A DNA stretch of 64,000 bases. Source: Planotetraspora phitsanulokensis. GTDB taxonomy: Bacteria; Actinomycetota; Actinomycetes; Streptosporangiales; Streptosporangiaceae. Below, piece by piece: positions 26,074 to 34,128 of the stretch; within the stretch, counting starts at the first letter, position 1, and each line of letters starts with the position of its first letter. The notes under the pieces are model-generated. The model did no database searches. It saw only the letters and a program-made list of their open reading frames with translations, and was not told the DNA's origin. The translations under genes and the position numbers were made by a program. The stretch lies in NCBI RefSeq assembly GCF_016863295.1, contig NZ_BOOP01000029.1, positions 62,001 through 126,000 of the forward strand, written 5' to 3'.

Positions 26074-26185
26074 ACGTCCTCCCCACCGCCGGGGCCTCTG
26101 GCATGTGGGCCGCCCACATTGATCCGGCCGCCTCCATAGGGCGAACTGGTGTCTGTCACGGGGGTCGACCGTCAAGGGAGATGTG

Positions 26186-27436
26186 ATGAGACGACGTCCG
26201 TGGGGCCGCCTGCCGGCCGCCCTTGCGATGGTGGCCGCCATCGTCCTCGCGGCACCGGCCGCGCCCGCCTCGGCCACCGGCTCCGTGACGCTGGAGGCGA
26301 CCTACACGTCCGGACTGCAGAACGGCTGGGCCCAGGTCGAGCGGTACAAGGACAACTCCAGCGCCTTCATGGCCGAGACGTACCCGTCGGACGGCCGGGG
26401 CGACCAGACGGGCCAGACGAAGCACCTGTTCGGCGACGTGGCCCGCCCGCACTCCTCGCGCTTCCTGCTCTACTCCGCACCGGGATGGCAGACCGGCTCC
26501 AAGCCCGTGCCCGTCCTGCTCGTCCACGGCGCCAACCAGACGGCCGACCAGGCGTGGGCGAACCCCAACGCCGCCGGCGCGTACGGCTGCGGCCAGGCGA
26601 GCTGCCCCACGACGGGGCTCATGCAGAGCCTGAGCGGCAAGGGATACAAGGTCTTCGCGATCGGCTTCCCGCACACCACCGGCGACGGGTACTACTGGTC
26701 GGAGCAGATCGCCGACGCAGTCTCCCTGATCAGGGCCAAGACGGGGGCCTCCCAGGTCGACGTGGTCGGCTGGTCCAAGGGCGCGTTCAACGCCCGCATG
26801 TACGTCTCGTCGTTGCGTAAGTCGTGGGGCACCGCGTACAGGGGGGACGTCAGGAAACTGATCCTGCTCGGCGGTCCGAACAAGGGCTTCGACTGGGGTT
26901 ACCGGCACGGCTGGACCCACGATTTCGCGATATTTCCTGAATGCGGCGGCACGCTCAACGCGCCCGCACCGCACACGAAGATGGTCTGCTACGGCCTGTG
27001 GCGCACCCACACCGACCTGAGCTACGAGGGCGACGCCTACCCGGGCTCCGACGACATGCTCTACCGCTGGGACGACGTCTATCCGCTGTCCACCCTCGAG
27101 CAGGACTGGTACACCACCTACTACGGCGGTACGGGCTTCTACACGGCCGGCCGAGGCATCCAGTACGCCATCGACCGGGGCTCACTGGTCGTGCCCCTGA
27201 TCAACGCCGGCACCCCCGCGAGCGTGCCGGTTTACCAGCTCTGCGGCAACACGCCGGACATGGCGCTTCTGCACAACGAGCACACGGGCCCGTCCGACGG
27301 AGCCGTCTTCGTCGCCAGCTGCTCCGCGGCCGACGGGATCGGGAACCGGGCGGCCACCGCCGTCCTCGGCCTGAACCACCTCAAGCTCGGCTGGGCGTCC
27401 AGCGCCATGAACCAGGTCGCCGCCTGGCTCGGCTGA
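26186..27436 (+). CDS. Secreted lipase/esterase, alpha/beta hydrolase (lipase class 2-like)
   Basis: A 416-aa exported hydrolase. It has a Sec signal (basic n-region MRRRPWGR, hydrophobic core, cleavage near PASA). VPVLLVHGANQ forms the oxyanion region, the nucleophile Ser is in VVGWSKGAF (GxSxG), and the expected C-terminal His lies in LGLNHLKLGW. Four or more Cys in the mature part suggest disulfides. The ATG at 26186 has GGGAG five bases upstream; the GTG one codon earlier is less well placed. Confidence 0.88.
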   Translation: MRRRPWGRLPAALAMVAAIVLAAPAAPASATGSVTLEATYTSGLQNGWAQVERYKDNSSAFMAETYPSDGRGDQTGQTKHLFGDVARPHSSRFLLYSAPGWQTGSKPVPVLLVHGANQTADQAWANPNAAGAYGCGQASCPTTGLMQSLSGKGYKVFAIGFPHTTGDGYYWSEQIADAVSLIRAKTGASQVDVVGWSKGAFNARMYVSSLRKSWGTAYRGDVRKLILLGGPNKGFDWGYRHGWTHDFAIFPECGGTLNAPAPHTKMVCYGLWRTHTDLSYEGDAYPGSDDMLYRWDDVYPLSTLEQDWYTTYYGGTGFYTAGRGIQYAIDRGSLVVPLINAGTPASVPVYQLCGNTPDMALLHNEHTGPSDGAVFVASCSAADGIGNRAATAVLGLNHLKLGWASSAMNQVAAWLG

Positions 27437-27484
27437 TCAGGATCGGCCCGGCGCCCGAAATAGGGCGTCACGGCCCCCACGTCC

Positions 27485-27522
27485 ACCGGCCCCGGATCCC
27501 GTACTGAGGACCCGGGGCCGGT
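27485..27522 (+). terminator. Terminator hairpin after the lipase gene
   Basis: A perfect 11-bp stem (ACCGGCCCCGG with CCGGGGCCGGT) with a 16-nt loop follows the lipase stop by about 50 bp, the usual GC-rich actinomycete terminator without a strong U-run. Confidence 0.75.
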
Positions 27523-27624
27523 TCCATGAGCAGGGCTCACAGGAATGACACAGGTGGGCGATGGTCGCATGCGGGCAGGGATGACTGATAATGGCTCCAA
27601 TCACGACCACTCCAGGAGACCTCG

Positions 27625-27858
27625 GTGACCAGCCCATTCAGCAGGGACAACCTCGATCTCGCCACGAGCGCCCAGGAGCTGGCGGACAACGCGCCCGCCG
27701 GATCGCTTCGTCACGCGGCCGCCGCGTCGGTCGCGATCACCTGCGCCACCACTCGCGACAACGACCATGCCCGCAGCACCCTGGACGGCATCGCCCCCGA
27801 CGACGTCCGCCAGGCCGCCCTGGAGTTGTTCGACCAGCTCTCCGGCCGCGCCGGTTGA
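27625..27858 (+). CDS. Small helical hypothetical protein
   Basis: A 77-aa acidic, Ala-rich protein predicted to be all helix (NLDLATSAQELADNAP, DDVRQAALELFDQLSG), without membrane segment or signal. The GTG start is preceded by CCAGGAGAC, a good ribosome site. No family recognised; the isolated gene is followed by a tandem repeat. Confidence 0.55.
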   Translation: MTSPFSRDNLDLATSAQELADNAPAGSLRHAAAASVAITCATTRDNDHARSTLDGIAPDDVRQAALELFDQLSGRAG

Positions 27859-27870
27859 TCCTTGCCGCCT

Positions 27871-27930
27871 GATCTGGGCCTGGCTGATCTGGGCCTGGTT
27901 GATCTGGGCCTGGCTGATCTGGGCCGTCTG
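27871..27930. repeat. Tandem 15-bp repeat GATCTGGGCCTGGCT
   Basis: Three near-perfect units (27871, 27886, 27901) and a partial fourth, differing only at the last two positions, followed by looser relatives (CTGACCTGGGCC) to about 27960. It lies directly downstream of the 77-aa gene in non-coding sequence. Confidence 0.85.
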
Positions 27931-28022
27931 ACCTGCCGCCGCCTGACCTGGGCCGGATGACCCGCGCCGCTCAGCGCCGCTGAGACGGGCGCGGGCCCCC
28001 CCGGGCCGCCGCGAAGTGAGCC

Positions 28023-28310
28023 TCAGGAGGCGGCGCGCGCGTGCCCGCCCGACGCGAGCCCGGGCGGCGCCGAGGCCAGGGCCTTCTGGATGGCGTCGAC
28101 CAGCGCCAGCGCGGCCTCTTCTGTGAGCTCGACCGCGACCCGGGCCGACGGGCCCTCGGCGGGGTTCGTGAAGTCGATGTTCAGCGTGTGCTCGTGGCAG
28201 GCGTGGAACGGATGGTCGACGTAGACGGCGCCGTCGCTGACCGTGAACCAGCCGGTCGCCCCCTTCGCGGCCCCGTCAAGCTCGATCTTCTGGGTGAGAT
28301 AGGTGCACAT
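28023..28310 (-). CDS. DUF6295-like small protein
   Basis: A 95-aa protein beginning MCTYLTQKIELDGAAKG, with DHPFHACHEHTLNIDFTNP in the middle and a helical C-terminus. I associate this pattern with the DUF6295 family; the assignment is from memory. The ribosome site ACAGGAG is 6 bp upstream. It follows the dienelactone hydrolase gene by 11 bp on the same strand, so it is likely in the same transcript. Function unknown. Confidence 0.65.
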   Translation of the reverse strand: MCTYLTQKIELDGAAKGATGWFTVSDGAVYVDHPFHACHEHTLNIDFTNPAEGPSARVAVELTEEAALALVDAIQKALASAPPGLASGGHARAAS

Positions 28311-28321
28311 CGTGGCTCCTG

Positions 28322-29065
28322 TCAGGCGCCGAGGTGGCGGCCGTAGAAGTCGAAGATCTTCTTCCAGCCGTCCACGGCGGCAGCGGGGCGGTACGAGGGC
28401 CTGTCGACGGCGAAGAACCCGTGCCCGGCGTCGGGGTAGGTGTGGAACTCGTGCTCCTTGCCCAGCTTGTCGAGCTCCGCGGAGAGCACCCCGACCTCCT
28501 CGGGCCCGGGGAAGGAGTCGTCGGCGCCGAACAGCCCGAGCAGCGGGCAGGACAGGTCGGGCGACTTGGACAGGACCGACGTGGCCTTCATGCCGGACCC
28601 CGCCGGCGGCTCGTTGACCACGAAGGCGCCGTAGCAGTCCACCGCCGCGTCGATCTGGAGCGAGCAGGCGGCCAGGAACGTCTGACGCCCGCCGGAGCAG
28701 AAGCCGATCACGCCGATCTTGCCGTTGGCGTGCTCGAGCCCGTTCAGGTGAGCCGCCGCTCCGGCCACGTCGCCGACGAGCTGCTCGTCGGGCACGCCGC
28801 CCTTCGCCCGAGCCGCCGCCGCCTGGTCGTCCGGGCTCACACCCGCGCCCTCCCGCGAATACAGGTTCGGGCAGACGGCCGCGTAGCCGTGGGCCGCGAA
28901 CCTGCGGACGATCTCCTTGGAGGCCTGGTCGTAGCCGGGCATGTGGTGGATCACCACCACGCCGCCGCGGGGCTGGTCACCGAGCGGCCGGGCCAGGTAG
29001 GCCTCGAGCTCGGCGTCCTCGTGCCCGGCGACGGTGACCGTGCCGGCCCAGATCGCGTCGTTCAT
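28322..29065 (-). CDS. Dienelactone hydrolase family protein
   Basis: A 247-aa alpha/beta hydrolase. The nucleophile is Cys in GVIGFCSGGRQ, typical of dienelactone hydrolases rather than Ser esterases. The acid is in LFGADDSFPG and the His in PDAGHGFFAVDRPSY. Members open lactone rings in aromatic degradation or act on other esters. It is the first gene of a two-gene unit with the DUF6295-like gene. Confidence 0.92.
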   Translation of the reverse strand: MNDAIWAGTVTVAGHEDAELEAYLARPLGDQPRGGVVVIHHMPGYDQASKEIVRRFAAHGYAAVCPNLYSREGAGVSPDDQAAAARAKGGVPDEQLVGDVAGAAAHLNGLEHANGKIGVIGFCSGGRQTFLAACSLQIDAAVDCYGAFVVNEPPAGSGMKATSVLSKSPDLSCPLLGLFGADDSFPGPEEVGVLSAELDKLGKEHEFHTYPDAGHGFFAVDRPSYRPAAAVDGWKKIFDFYGRHLGA

Positions 29066-29143
29066 CGCTGTTTCCTCTTGCTCGTGTTTGTTTACGCGTG
29101 CTGCGAAAGCCCGTCCCGGCTCGCAGTGGGATGGAAGATTCGG

Positions 29144-30886
29144 TCAGGTCGTCCTCCGCCGCCTGCCGTCCAGCAGCGAGGCGATGGCCCCGACGACCAT
29201 CATGACCGCGGCGGCGGAGAAGACCACGACGAGGCCCTGGTGGACGGGCGCGGAGATCAGATTAGGGAAGAACTCGTTTCCGGTCAGCCGGGCCTGCGTG
29301 TCCGGCGGCAGCGAATTCAGCACGTCCGGCGGCAGGATCGTCCGGATGGGGTTGTAGCCCAGGAAGGCGGCGAACAGGCTGCCGACGGGCGGCAGGTGGC
29401 CGACCGACTGCGCGACCGCCGCGGGGACGCCGGATCTCTCCAGGCCCGAGGTGAGGGCGTTCGGCAGGCCCGCCGCGAGGCCGATGATGAGCAGGGAGAA
29501 GAAGACGCCGATGGACAGGGCCTGCCCGGAGTTCTGGAAGGTGCCGCGCATGCCGGCGGCGGCTCCCCGCTGGTGGGCGGGCACGCTGCTCATCACCCGC
29601 GAGGTGTTGGGGGAGGAGAACACGCCTGAGCCGATCCCGCTGATCGCCAGCAACGCCGCGAAGACCCAGTAGGGGAAGTCGACCGGCAGCGCCACGAGGC
29701 CGAGGAAGGCCGCGGCCACGATGATCAGGCCGCCGGAGGCGAACAGCCGCTGCCCGTACCTGTCCGACAGGTAGCCCGACACCGGGCCGGCGGCGAGGAA
29801 GCCCACCGTCAGCGGCAGCATGTAGATGCCCGCCCACAGTGGCGTCTCCTCGAAGGCGAAGCCGTGCAGCGGCAGCCAGATCCCCTGCAGCCAGATGATC
29901 AGCATGAACTGTAGACCGCCCCGCCCGATGGCCGACAGCAGCACGGCCAGGCTGCCGGCGGAGAACTGCGGGATCCGGAACAGGCTCAGCTGGAACATGG
30001 GCTCGGCGACCTTGCTCTCGATCACGCAGAACACGGCCAGCAGCAGGACTCCGCCGCCGATCCCGCCGAGGACCCACGGGTTTGCCCAGCCCGTCGAGTG
30101 CCCGCCGTACGGCTGGATGCCGTAGGTGATGGCGGCGAGCACCACGCCGAGCCCCGCCGCGAAGGTGAGGTTGCCGGGCAGGTCGAGCCGGCCGGGGCGG
30201 CGCTCGCCCAGCTCGTGGAGCGAGGCGTAGGACCAGATCGTGCCGACGAGGCCGATGGGGACGCTGACCAGGAACACGACCCGCCAGTCCCATTCCGCGA
30301 GCAGCCCGCCGATGATCAGGCCGAGGAACGAGCCGGCGATGGCGGCGACCTGGTTGACGCCCAGTGCCGTGCCGCGCTGCTCGACGGGGAAGGCGTCGGT
30401 GAGGATCGCCGTGGAGTTCGCGAAGAGCATGGCGCCGCCCACGCCCTGCACGACCCGCCAGCCGATCAGCCACAGCGCGCCCGATCCGCCGTGCAGCGGG
30501 TCGAGCGACAGCGCGATCGAGGCGACGGTGAACACCGCGAACCCGGCGTTGTAGATCCGCACCCGGCCGAACATGTCTCCCAGCCGGCCGGCCGGGACGA
30601 CCAGCACGGCGGACACGAGCAGGAAGCCCATGATCATCCACAGCAGGAAGCTCACGTTGCCGGGCTCCAGCGGATTGAGCCCGATGCCCCTGAAGATCGC
30701 CGGTAGCGAGATGATGACGATCGACGAGTTCACGGTGGCCAGCAACATGCCCACCGTCGTGTTCGACAGCGCCACCCACTTGTAGCGGGGGTGGTCCCGG
30801 TTGAGCCGTCCGGCCCGCCGGGCCGGGTCCGAACCCGTCGAGGTCTTCAGGGCGTCCATGGAGCTATCCGCGTCACGCATGCGCAC
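29144..30886 (-). CDS. MFS transporter, DHA2 family
   Basis: A 580-aa exporter with about 14 membrane segments: TVGMLLATVNSSIVIISLPAI is the DHA2 opening signature, RLGDMFGRVRIY is motif A, and DAFPVEQRGTALGVNQ follows. It starts at GTG 30886 with AAGGAGG five bases upstream; an ATG two codons later is possible. No dedicated regulator is adjacent; it is not a close copy of the 8153-9742 exporter. Confidence 0.9.
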   Translation of the reverse strand: MRMRDADSSMDALKTSTGSDPARRAGRLNRDHPRYKWVALSNTTVGMLLATVNSSIVIISLPAIFRGIGLNPLEPGNVSFLLWMIMGFLLVSAVLVVPAGRLGDMFGRVRIYNAGFAVFTVASIALSLDPLHGGSGALWLIGWRVVQGVGGAMLFANSTAILTDAFPVEQRGTALGVNQVAAIAGSFLGLIIGGLLAEWDWRVVFLVSVPIGLVGTIWSYASLHELGERRPGRLDLPGNLTFAAGLGVVLAAITYGIQPYGGHSTGWANPWVLGGIGGGVLLLAVFCVIESKVAEPMFQLSLFRIPQFSAGSLAVLLSAIGRGGLQFMLIIWLQGIWLPLHGFAFEETPLWAGIYMLPLTVGFLAAGPVSGYLSDRYGQRLFASGGLIIVAAAFLGLVALPVDFPYWVFAALLAISGIGSGVFSSPNTSRVMSSVPAHQRGAAAGMRGTFQNSGQALSIGVFFSLLIIGLAAGLPNALTSGLERSGVPAAVAQSVGHLPPVGSLFAAFLGYNPIRTILPPDVLNSLPPDTQARLTGNEFFPNLISAPVHQGLVVVFSAAAVMMVVGAIASLLDGRRRRTT

Positions 30887-31016
30887 GTTCTCCTCCTTCG
30901 CCCCGATAGTAGTTGCTTTGCCTAACTAACTACTCGCGGGGTGGCCTGGTCCGACCGGGACGCGGCAGGGGTGGCCTGCCGGCGCGACGCGGTGATTCCA
31001 GATTCGGTGAGAAATG

Positions 31017-31044
31017 CGAAAAGCCGCCGGAGATCCGGCGGCTT
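31017..31044 (-). terminator. Terminator of the tRNA cluster
   Basis: On the minus strand AAGCCGCCGG-ATCT-CCGGCGGCTT is followed by TTCG: a perfect 10-bp stem with a 4-nt loop and a short T-run, placed just past the 3' end of tRNA-Val. Confidence 0.85.
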
Positions 31045-31072
31045 CGAACAGACCGTCAAGGCCGAGAAAAGA

Positions 31073-31147
31073 TGGTGGGCGATACTGGGATTGAACCAGT
31101 GACCTCTTCCGTGTCAGGGAAGCGCTCTCCCGCTGAGCTAATCGCCC
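31073..31147 (-). tRNA. tRNA-Val (anticodon GAC)
   Basis: The minus strand folds as a full cloverleaf. Acceptor GGGCGAT pairs with ATCGCCC, discriminator A is followed by an encoded CCA (31073-31075). The anticodon stem CTTCC/GGAAG holds loop CTGACAC with anticodon GAC. The T-arm GGTTCAATCC is present. It is last of three tandem tRNA genes. Confidence 0.95.
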
Positions 31148-31157
31148 GTCAAACCAG

Positions 31158-31228
31158 AGGTGGAGACGGGATTTGAACCCGTGTAGACGGCTTTGCAGGC
31201 CGTTGCCTCGCCTCTCGGCCACTCCACC
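31158..31228 (-). tRNA. tRNA-Cys (anticodon GCA)
   Basis: Minus strand: acceptor GGTGGAG/CTCCACC, discriminator U as expected for Cys, anticodon stem ACGGC/GCCGT around loop CTGCAAA, giving GCA. No encoded CCA. Confidence 0.95.
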
Positions 31229-31242
31229 AGGTGCAAACTCCG

Positions 31243-31314
31243 AGCGGAAGACGGGATTCGAACCCGCGACCCTCACCTTGGCAAGGTGATGCTCTACCAC
31301 TGAGCCACTTCCGC
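31243..31314 (-). tRNA. tRNA-Gly (anticodon GCC)
   Basis: Minus strand: acceptor GCGGAAG/CTTCCGC, D-arm GCTCAGTGGTAGAGC, anticodon loop TTGCCAA giving GCC, T-arm GCGGGTTCGAATCCCGT. No encoded CCA. First gene of the Gly-Cys-Val cluster. Confidence 0.95.
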
Positions 31315-31445
31315 GTGCCGCTCGCCGGGGGCGAACTCACGCGTTGCACTTTATCGAATCACCGCCCACACCCCAAATCAGTGCGAGGCACGGGGGAGGG
31401 GATGCTTCGGCGAGCGTCGAAGCATAGGTGGGTTAGCGTCGAAAC

Positions 31446-32270
31446 ATGCCCGCCGAATACATCGCACAGGACGCGGAGATCGCCCCGGTCGCGGCGCTGA
31501 TCGCCGACGCCACGCGCGCCGCCATGCTCACCGTGCTCCTGGACGGCCGCGCGCTCGCCGCGGGCGAGCTTGCCCGGATGGCCGGGGTGACCCCGCAGAC
31601 CGCCAGCGCTCACCTGGCCCGGCTGCGGGACGGCGGCCTGATCACCATGATCAGCCAGGGCCGGCATCGCTACTACCGGCTCTCCGGACCCGAAGTCGCC
31701 CAGGTCCTCGAGGTGCTCGCGACCATCAGCGGGCGCCCCGCCGTGCGTTCGTTGAAGCAGTCGCGGCAGGCCCGGCTGCTCCGGGAGGCGCGGACCTGCT
31801 ACGACCACCTCGCGGGCAGGGTGGGCGTCGAGCTGTACGACGCCCTGCTGCGCGAGGGGCACCTCGTGGAGTCCGACGACGGCGCCTGCGAGGTCACCTC
31901 TCGCGGCAGGGACGCCGCCGCCGCGTTCGGGGTCGACGTCGACGCCGTACGGCTCAGGCGCCGCAGGTTCGCCCCCGCGTGCCTCGACTGGCTGGAGCGC
32001 CGGCCCCACCTCGGCGGCGCGCTCGGCGCGGCGATGTTCGAGCGGATGGTCGCGCTGGAGTGGCTGGCGCGGGGGACCACCCGGCGGGCGATCGAGGTGA
32101 CCGCCGCCGGAAGGGCCGGTCTGGAAGCGACCTTCGGATGTAAGGAGCTAACATGCAATACGCTGGTTACCTCCTCGGTCGCCGGCGGGCCTGCAAGCGC
32201 ACGAAGAGCCACTGGGGCTCCGGGAGAGTGGGACGATGCACGACAGCAAGGCAACGGCGGTCGGGCCTGA
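31446..32270 (+). CDS. ArsR/winged-helix transcriptional regulator
   Basis: A 274-aa protein with an N-terminal ArsR-like winged helix (ALIADATRAAMLTVLLDGRALAAGELARMAGVTPQTASAHLARL, split over two helices; wing GRHRYYRLSG). A long C-terminal region extends to RRFAPACLDWLERRPHLGGAL. The 3' end overlaps the histidine ammonia-lyase start by 35 bp, so it is coupled to and may control that gene. The last ~40 residues look like overlap-derived tail. Confidence 0.87.
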   Translation: MPAEYIAQDAEIAPVAALIADATRAAMLTVLLDGRALAAGELARMAGVTPQTASAHLARLRDGGLITMISQGRHRYYRLSGPEVAQVLEVLATISGRPAVRSLKQSRQARLLREARTCYDHLAGRVGVELYDALLREGHLVESDDGACEVTSRGRDAAAAFGVDVDAVRLRRRRFAPACLDWLERRPHLGGALGAAMFERMVALEWLARGTTRRAIEVTAAGRAGLEATFGCKELTCNTLVTSSVAGGPASARRATGAPGEWDDARQQGNGGRA

Positions 32271-33783
32271 GCCGCTGACCTTCGAGGACGTCATCCAGGT
32301 CGCCAGGCACGGCGGAGCCGTGCGGCTGACGGACGACGCGCTGGCGGAGATGGCCGCCTCCCGTGGGCGGATCGAGGACCTCGCCGAGGCCGACACCCCC
32401 GCCTACGGCGTCTCCACGGGCTTCGGAGCCCTGGCCACGCGGCACATCGACCCGGCGCTGCGGGCACAGCTCCAGCGCAGCCTCATCCGCTCACACGCCG
32501 CCGGATCCGGCCCCGAGGTGGAGACCGAGGTGACGCGGGCGATGATGCTGCTGCGGCTGCACACGCTCGCCACCGGTCACACCGGCGTGCGCCCGAAGAC
32601 CGCCCGCGTCCTGGAGTCCCTGCTCAACGCGGGGATCACACCCGTCGTCCACGAGTACGGCAGCCTCGGCTGCTCGGGCGACCTGGCCCCGCTCTCCCAC
32701 GTCGCGCTGACGCTCATGGGCGAAGGCGTCGTCCGTACGGCGGACGGGCAGGTGCAGCCGGCCGGGGAGGTGCTCAAGCAGAGCGGCATCGAGCCGGTCG
32801 AGCTGGCCGCCAAGGAGGGGCTCGCCCTCGTCAACGGCACGGACGGCATGCTCGGCATGCTGATCCTGGCCATCGACGACCTGATCAGGCTGCTCAAGAC
32901 CGCCGACATCAGCGCCGCGATGAGCGTCGAGGCGCTGCTCGGCACCGACGCGGTCTTCGCCGCGGACCTGCAGGCGCTGCGGCCGCATCCCGGCCAGGCG
33001 GCGGCCGCGGCCAACATGCGCGGCCTCCTCGAGGGCTCGGGGATCATGGAGTCGCATCGTGACGGGTCCTGCACCCGCGTCCAGGACGCGTACTCCCTGC
33101 GCTGCGCGCCGCAGGTCGCGGGGGCGGCCAGGGACACGGTCGCCCACGCCGCCACGGTGGCCGCGCGCGAGCTGGCCAGTGCCATCGACAACCCGGTGGT
33201 CCTTGACGATGGCCGGGTCGAGTCCAACGGCAACTTCCACGGCGCCCCCGTGGCGTACGTCCTGGACTTCCTGGCGATCGCGGTCGCCGACCTCGCGTCG
33301 ATCTCCGAACGGCGGACCGACCGGATGCTCGACGTGGCCCGCAGCCACGGCCTTCCCGCGTTTTTGGCGGGCGACCCGGGGGTGGACTCCGGCCACATGA
33401 TCGCCCAGTACACCCAGGCCGCCATCGTCTCCGAGCTCAAGCGGCTGGCCGCCCCGGCGAGCGTCGACTCGATCCCGAGCTCCGCGATGCAGGAGGACCA
33501 CGTCTCCATGGGCTGGTCGGCCGGCCGCAAGCTGCGGCGGGCGATCGACGGGCTCACCCGGGTCCTGGCCATCGAGGTGCTGACGGCCGCCCGGGCGCTC
33601 GACCTGCGCGCGCCGCACCTGCCCGCCCCGGGCACGGGCGCGGTGGTCGCGCTGCTGCGCGAGTCGGTCGCAGGGCCGGGTCCCGACCGGTTCCTCGCCC
33701 CCGAGATCGAGGCGGCCGTCGAACTCGTCGCGGGCGGCGCGGTGGTCGCCGCGGCGGAGACGGCCACGGGCCCGCTCGCCTGA
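32236..33783 (+). CDS. hutH: Histidine ammonia-lyase (aromatic amino acid lyase family)
   Basis: A 515-aa MIO enzyme that removes ammonia from histidine to give urocanate. YGVSTGFGALATR carries the conserved active-site Tyr57. The MIO segment is GSLGCSGDLAPLSHVAL, with Cys146-Ser147-Gly148 as precursor instead of Ala-Ser-Gly; the family pattern allows Cys here. SSAMQEDHVSMGW follows near the C-terminus. It is coupled to an ArsR-like regulator rather than to other hut genes, so a tyrosine or other aromatic substrate cannot be ruled out. Confidence 0.88.
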   Translation: MHDSKATAVGPEPLTFEDVIQVARHGGAVRLTDDALAEMAASRGRIEDLAEADTPAYGVSTGFGALATRHIDPALRAQLQRSLIRSHAAGSGPEVETEVTRAMMLLRLHTLATGHTGVRPKTARVLESLLNAGITPVVHEYGSLGCSGDLAPLSHVALTLMGEGVVRTADGQVQPAGEVLKQSGIEPVELAAKEGLALVNGTDGMLGMLILAIDDLIRLLKTADISAAMSVEALLGTDAVFAADLQALRPHPGQAAAAANMRGLLEGSGIMESHRDGSCTRVQDAYSLRCAPQVAGAARDTVAHAATVAARELASAIDNPVVLDDGRVESNGNFHGAPVAYVLDFLAIAVADLASISERRTDRMLDVARSHGLPAFLAGDPGVDSGHMIAQYTQAAIVSELKRLAAPASVDSIPSSAMQEDHVSMGWSAGRKLRRAIDGLTRVLAIEVLTAARALDLRAPHLPAPGTGAVVALLRESVAGPGPDRFLAPEIEAAVELVAGGAVVAAAETATGPLA

Positions 33784-33791
33784 GGCTCAGG

Positions 33792-34052
33792 TCAGCGCCA
33801 GTAGTTGTTGGCCGCGGCGATGGTCGCGAACTCGATCGAGATCATGTGCGCGGCCACGGCGCGGCCGTCGGGATCCGCGGCGTCCTCGCCGCGGTTCCTC
33901 CGGAGGACCTCGACGTCCGGCTGGATCGCGTGGATCGTGTTCCTGGCGATCAGGACGGCCAGCGCCCGCCCGTCCTCCGGGCTTGCGGTGATCAGGGAGT
34001 TGCCTGGGATGAGTTCCATCACGCCCCCGGATATGTCGCAGATTGTCACCAT
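33792..34052 (-). CDS. Small hypothetical protein
   Basis: An 86-aa protein with mixed strands and helices (ELIPGNSLITASPEDGRALAVLIARNTIHAIQPD), no signal or membrane segment. It converges on hutH with a 9-bp gap. The ATG at 34052 lies inside an 8-bp-arm inverted repeat. Family not recognised. Confidence 0.55.
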   Translation of the reverse strand: MVTICDISGGVMELIPGNSLITASPEDGRALAVLIARNTIHAIQPDVEVLRRNRGEDAADPDGRAVAAHMISIEFATIAAANNYWR

Positions 34053-34067
34053 AAGAAGACTTATGGT
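34048..34067. promoter_or_regulatory. Inverted repeat over the start of the 86-aa gene
   Basis: ACCATAAG-AAGA-CTTATGGT: perfect 8-bp arms and a 4-bp spacer, AT-rich against its surroundings. It covers the start codon and 5' end region of the minus-strand gene, consistent with an operator or a translation-blocking hairpin. Confidence 0.6.
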
Positions 34068-34128
34068 AATCGATGTGAATCGGGGCGCGGCCCGTGGATG
34101 CCGGCCGCGCCCCCGTTCGCGTGGGGTG

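Noticed and set aside
27871-27960. Cluster of GATCTGGGCC sites as regulator operators
   Set aside because: Direct 15-bp units without dyad symmetry and downstream of the gene; a simple tandem repeat explains them.
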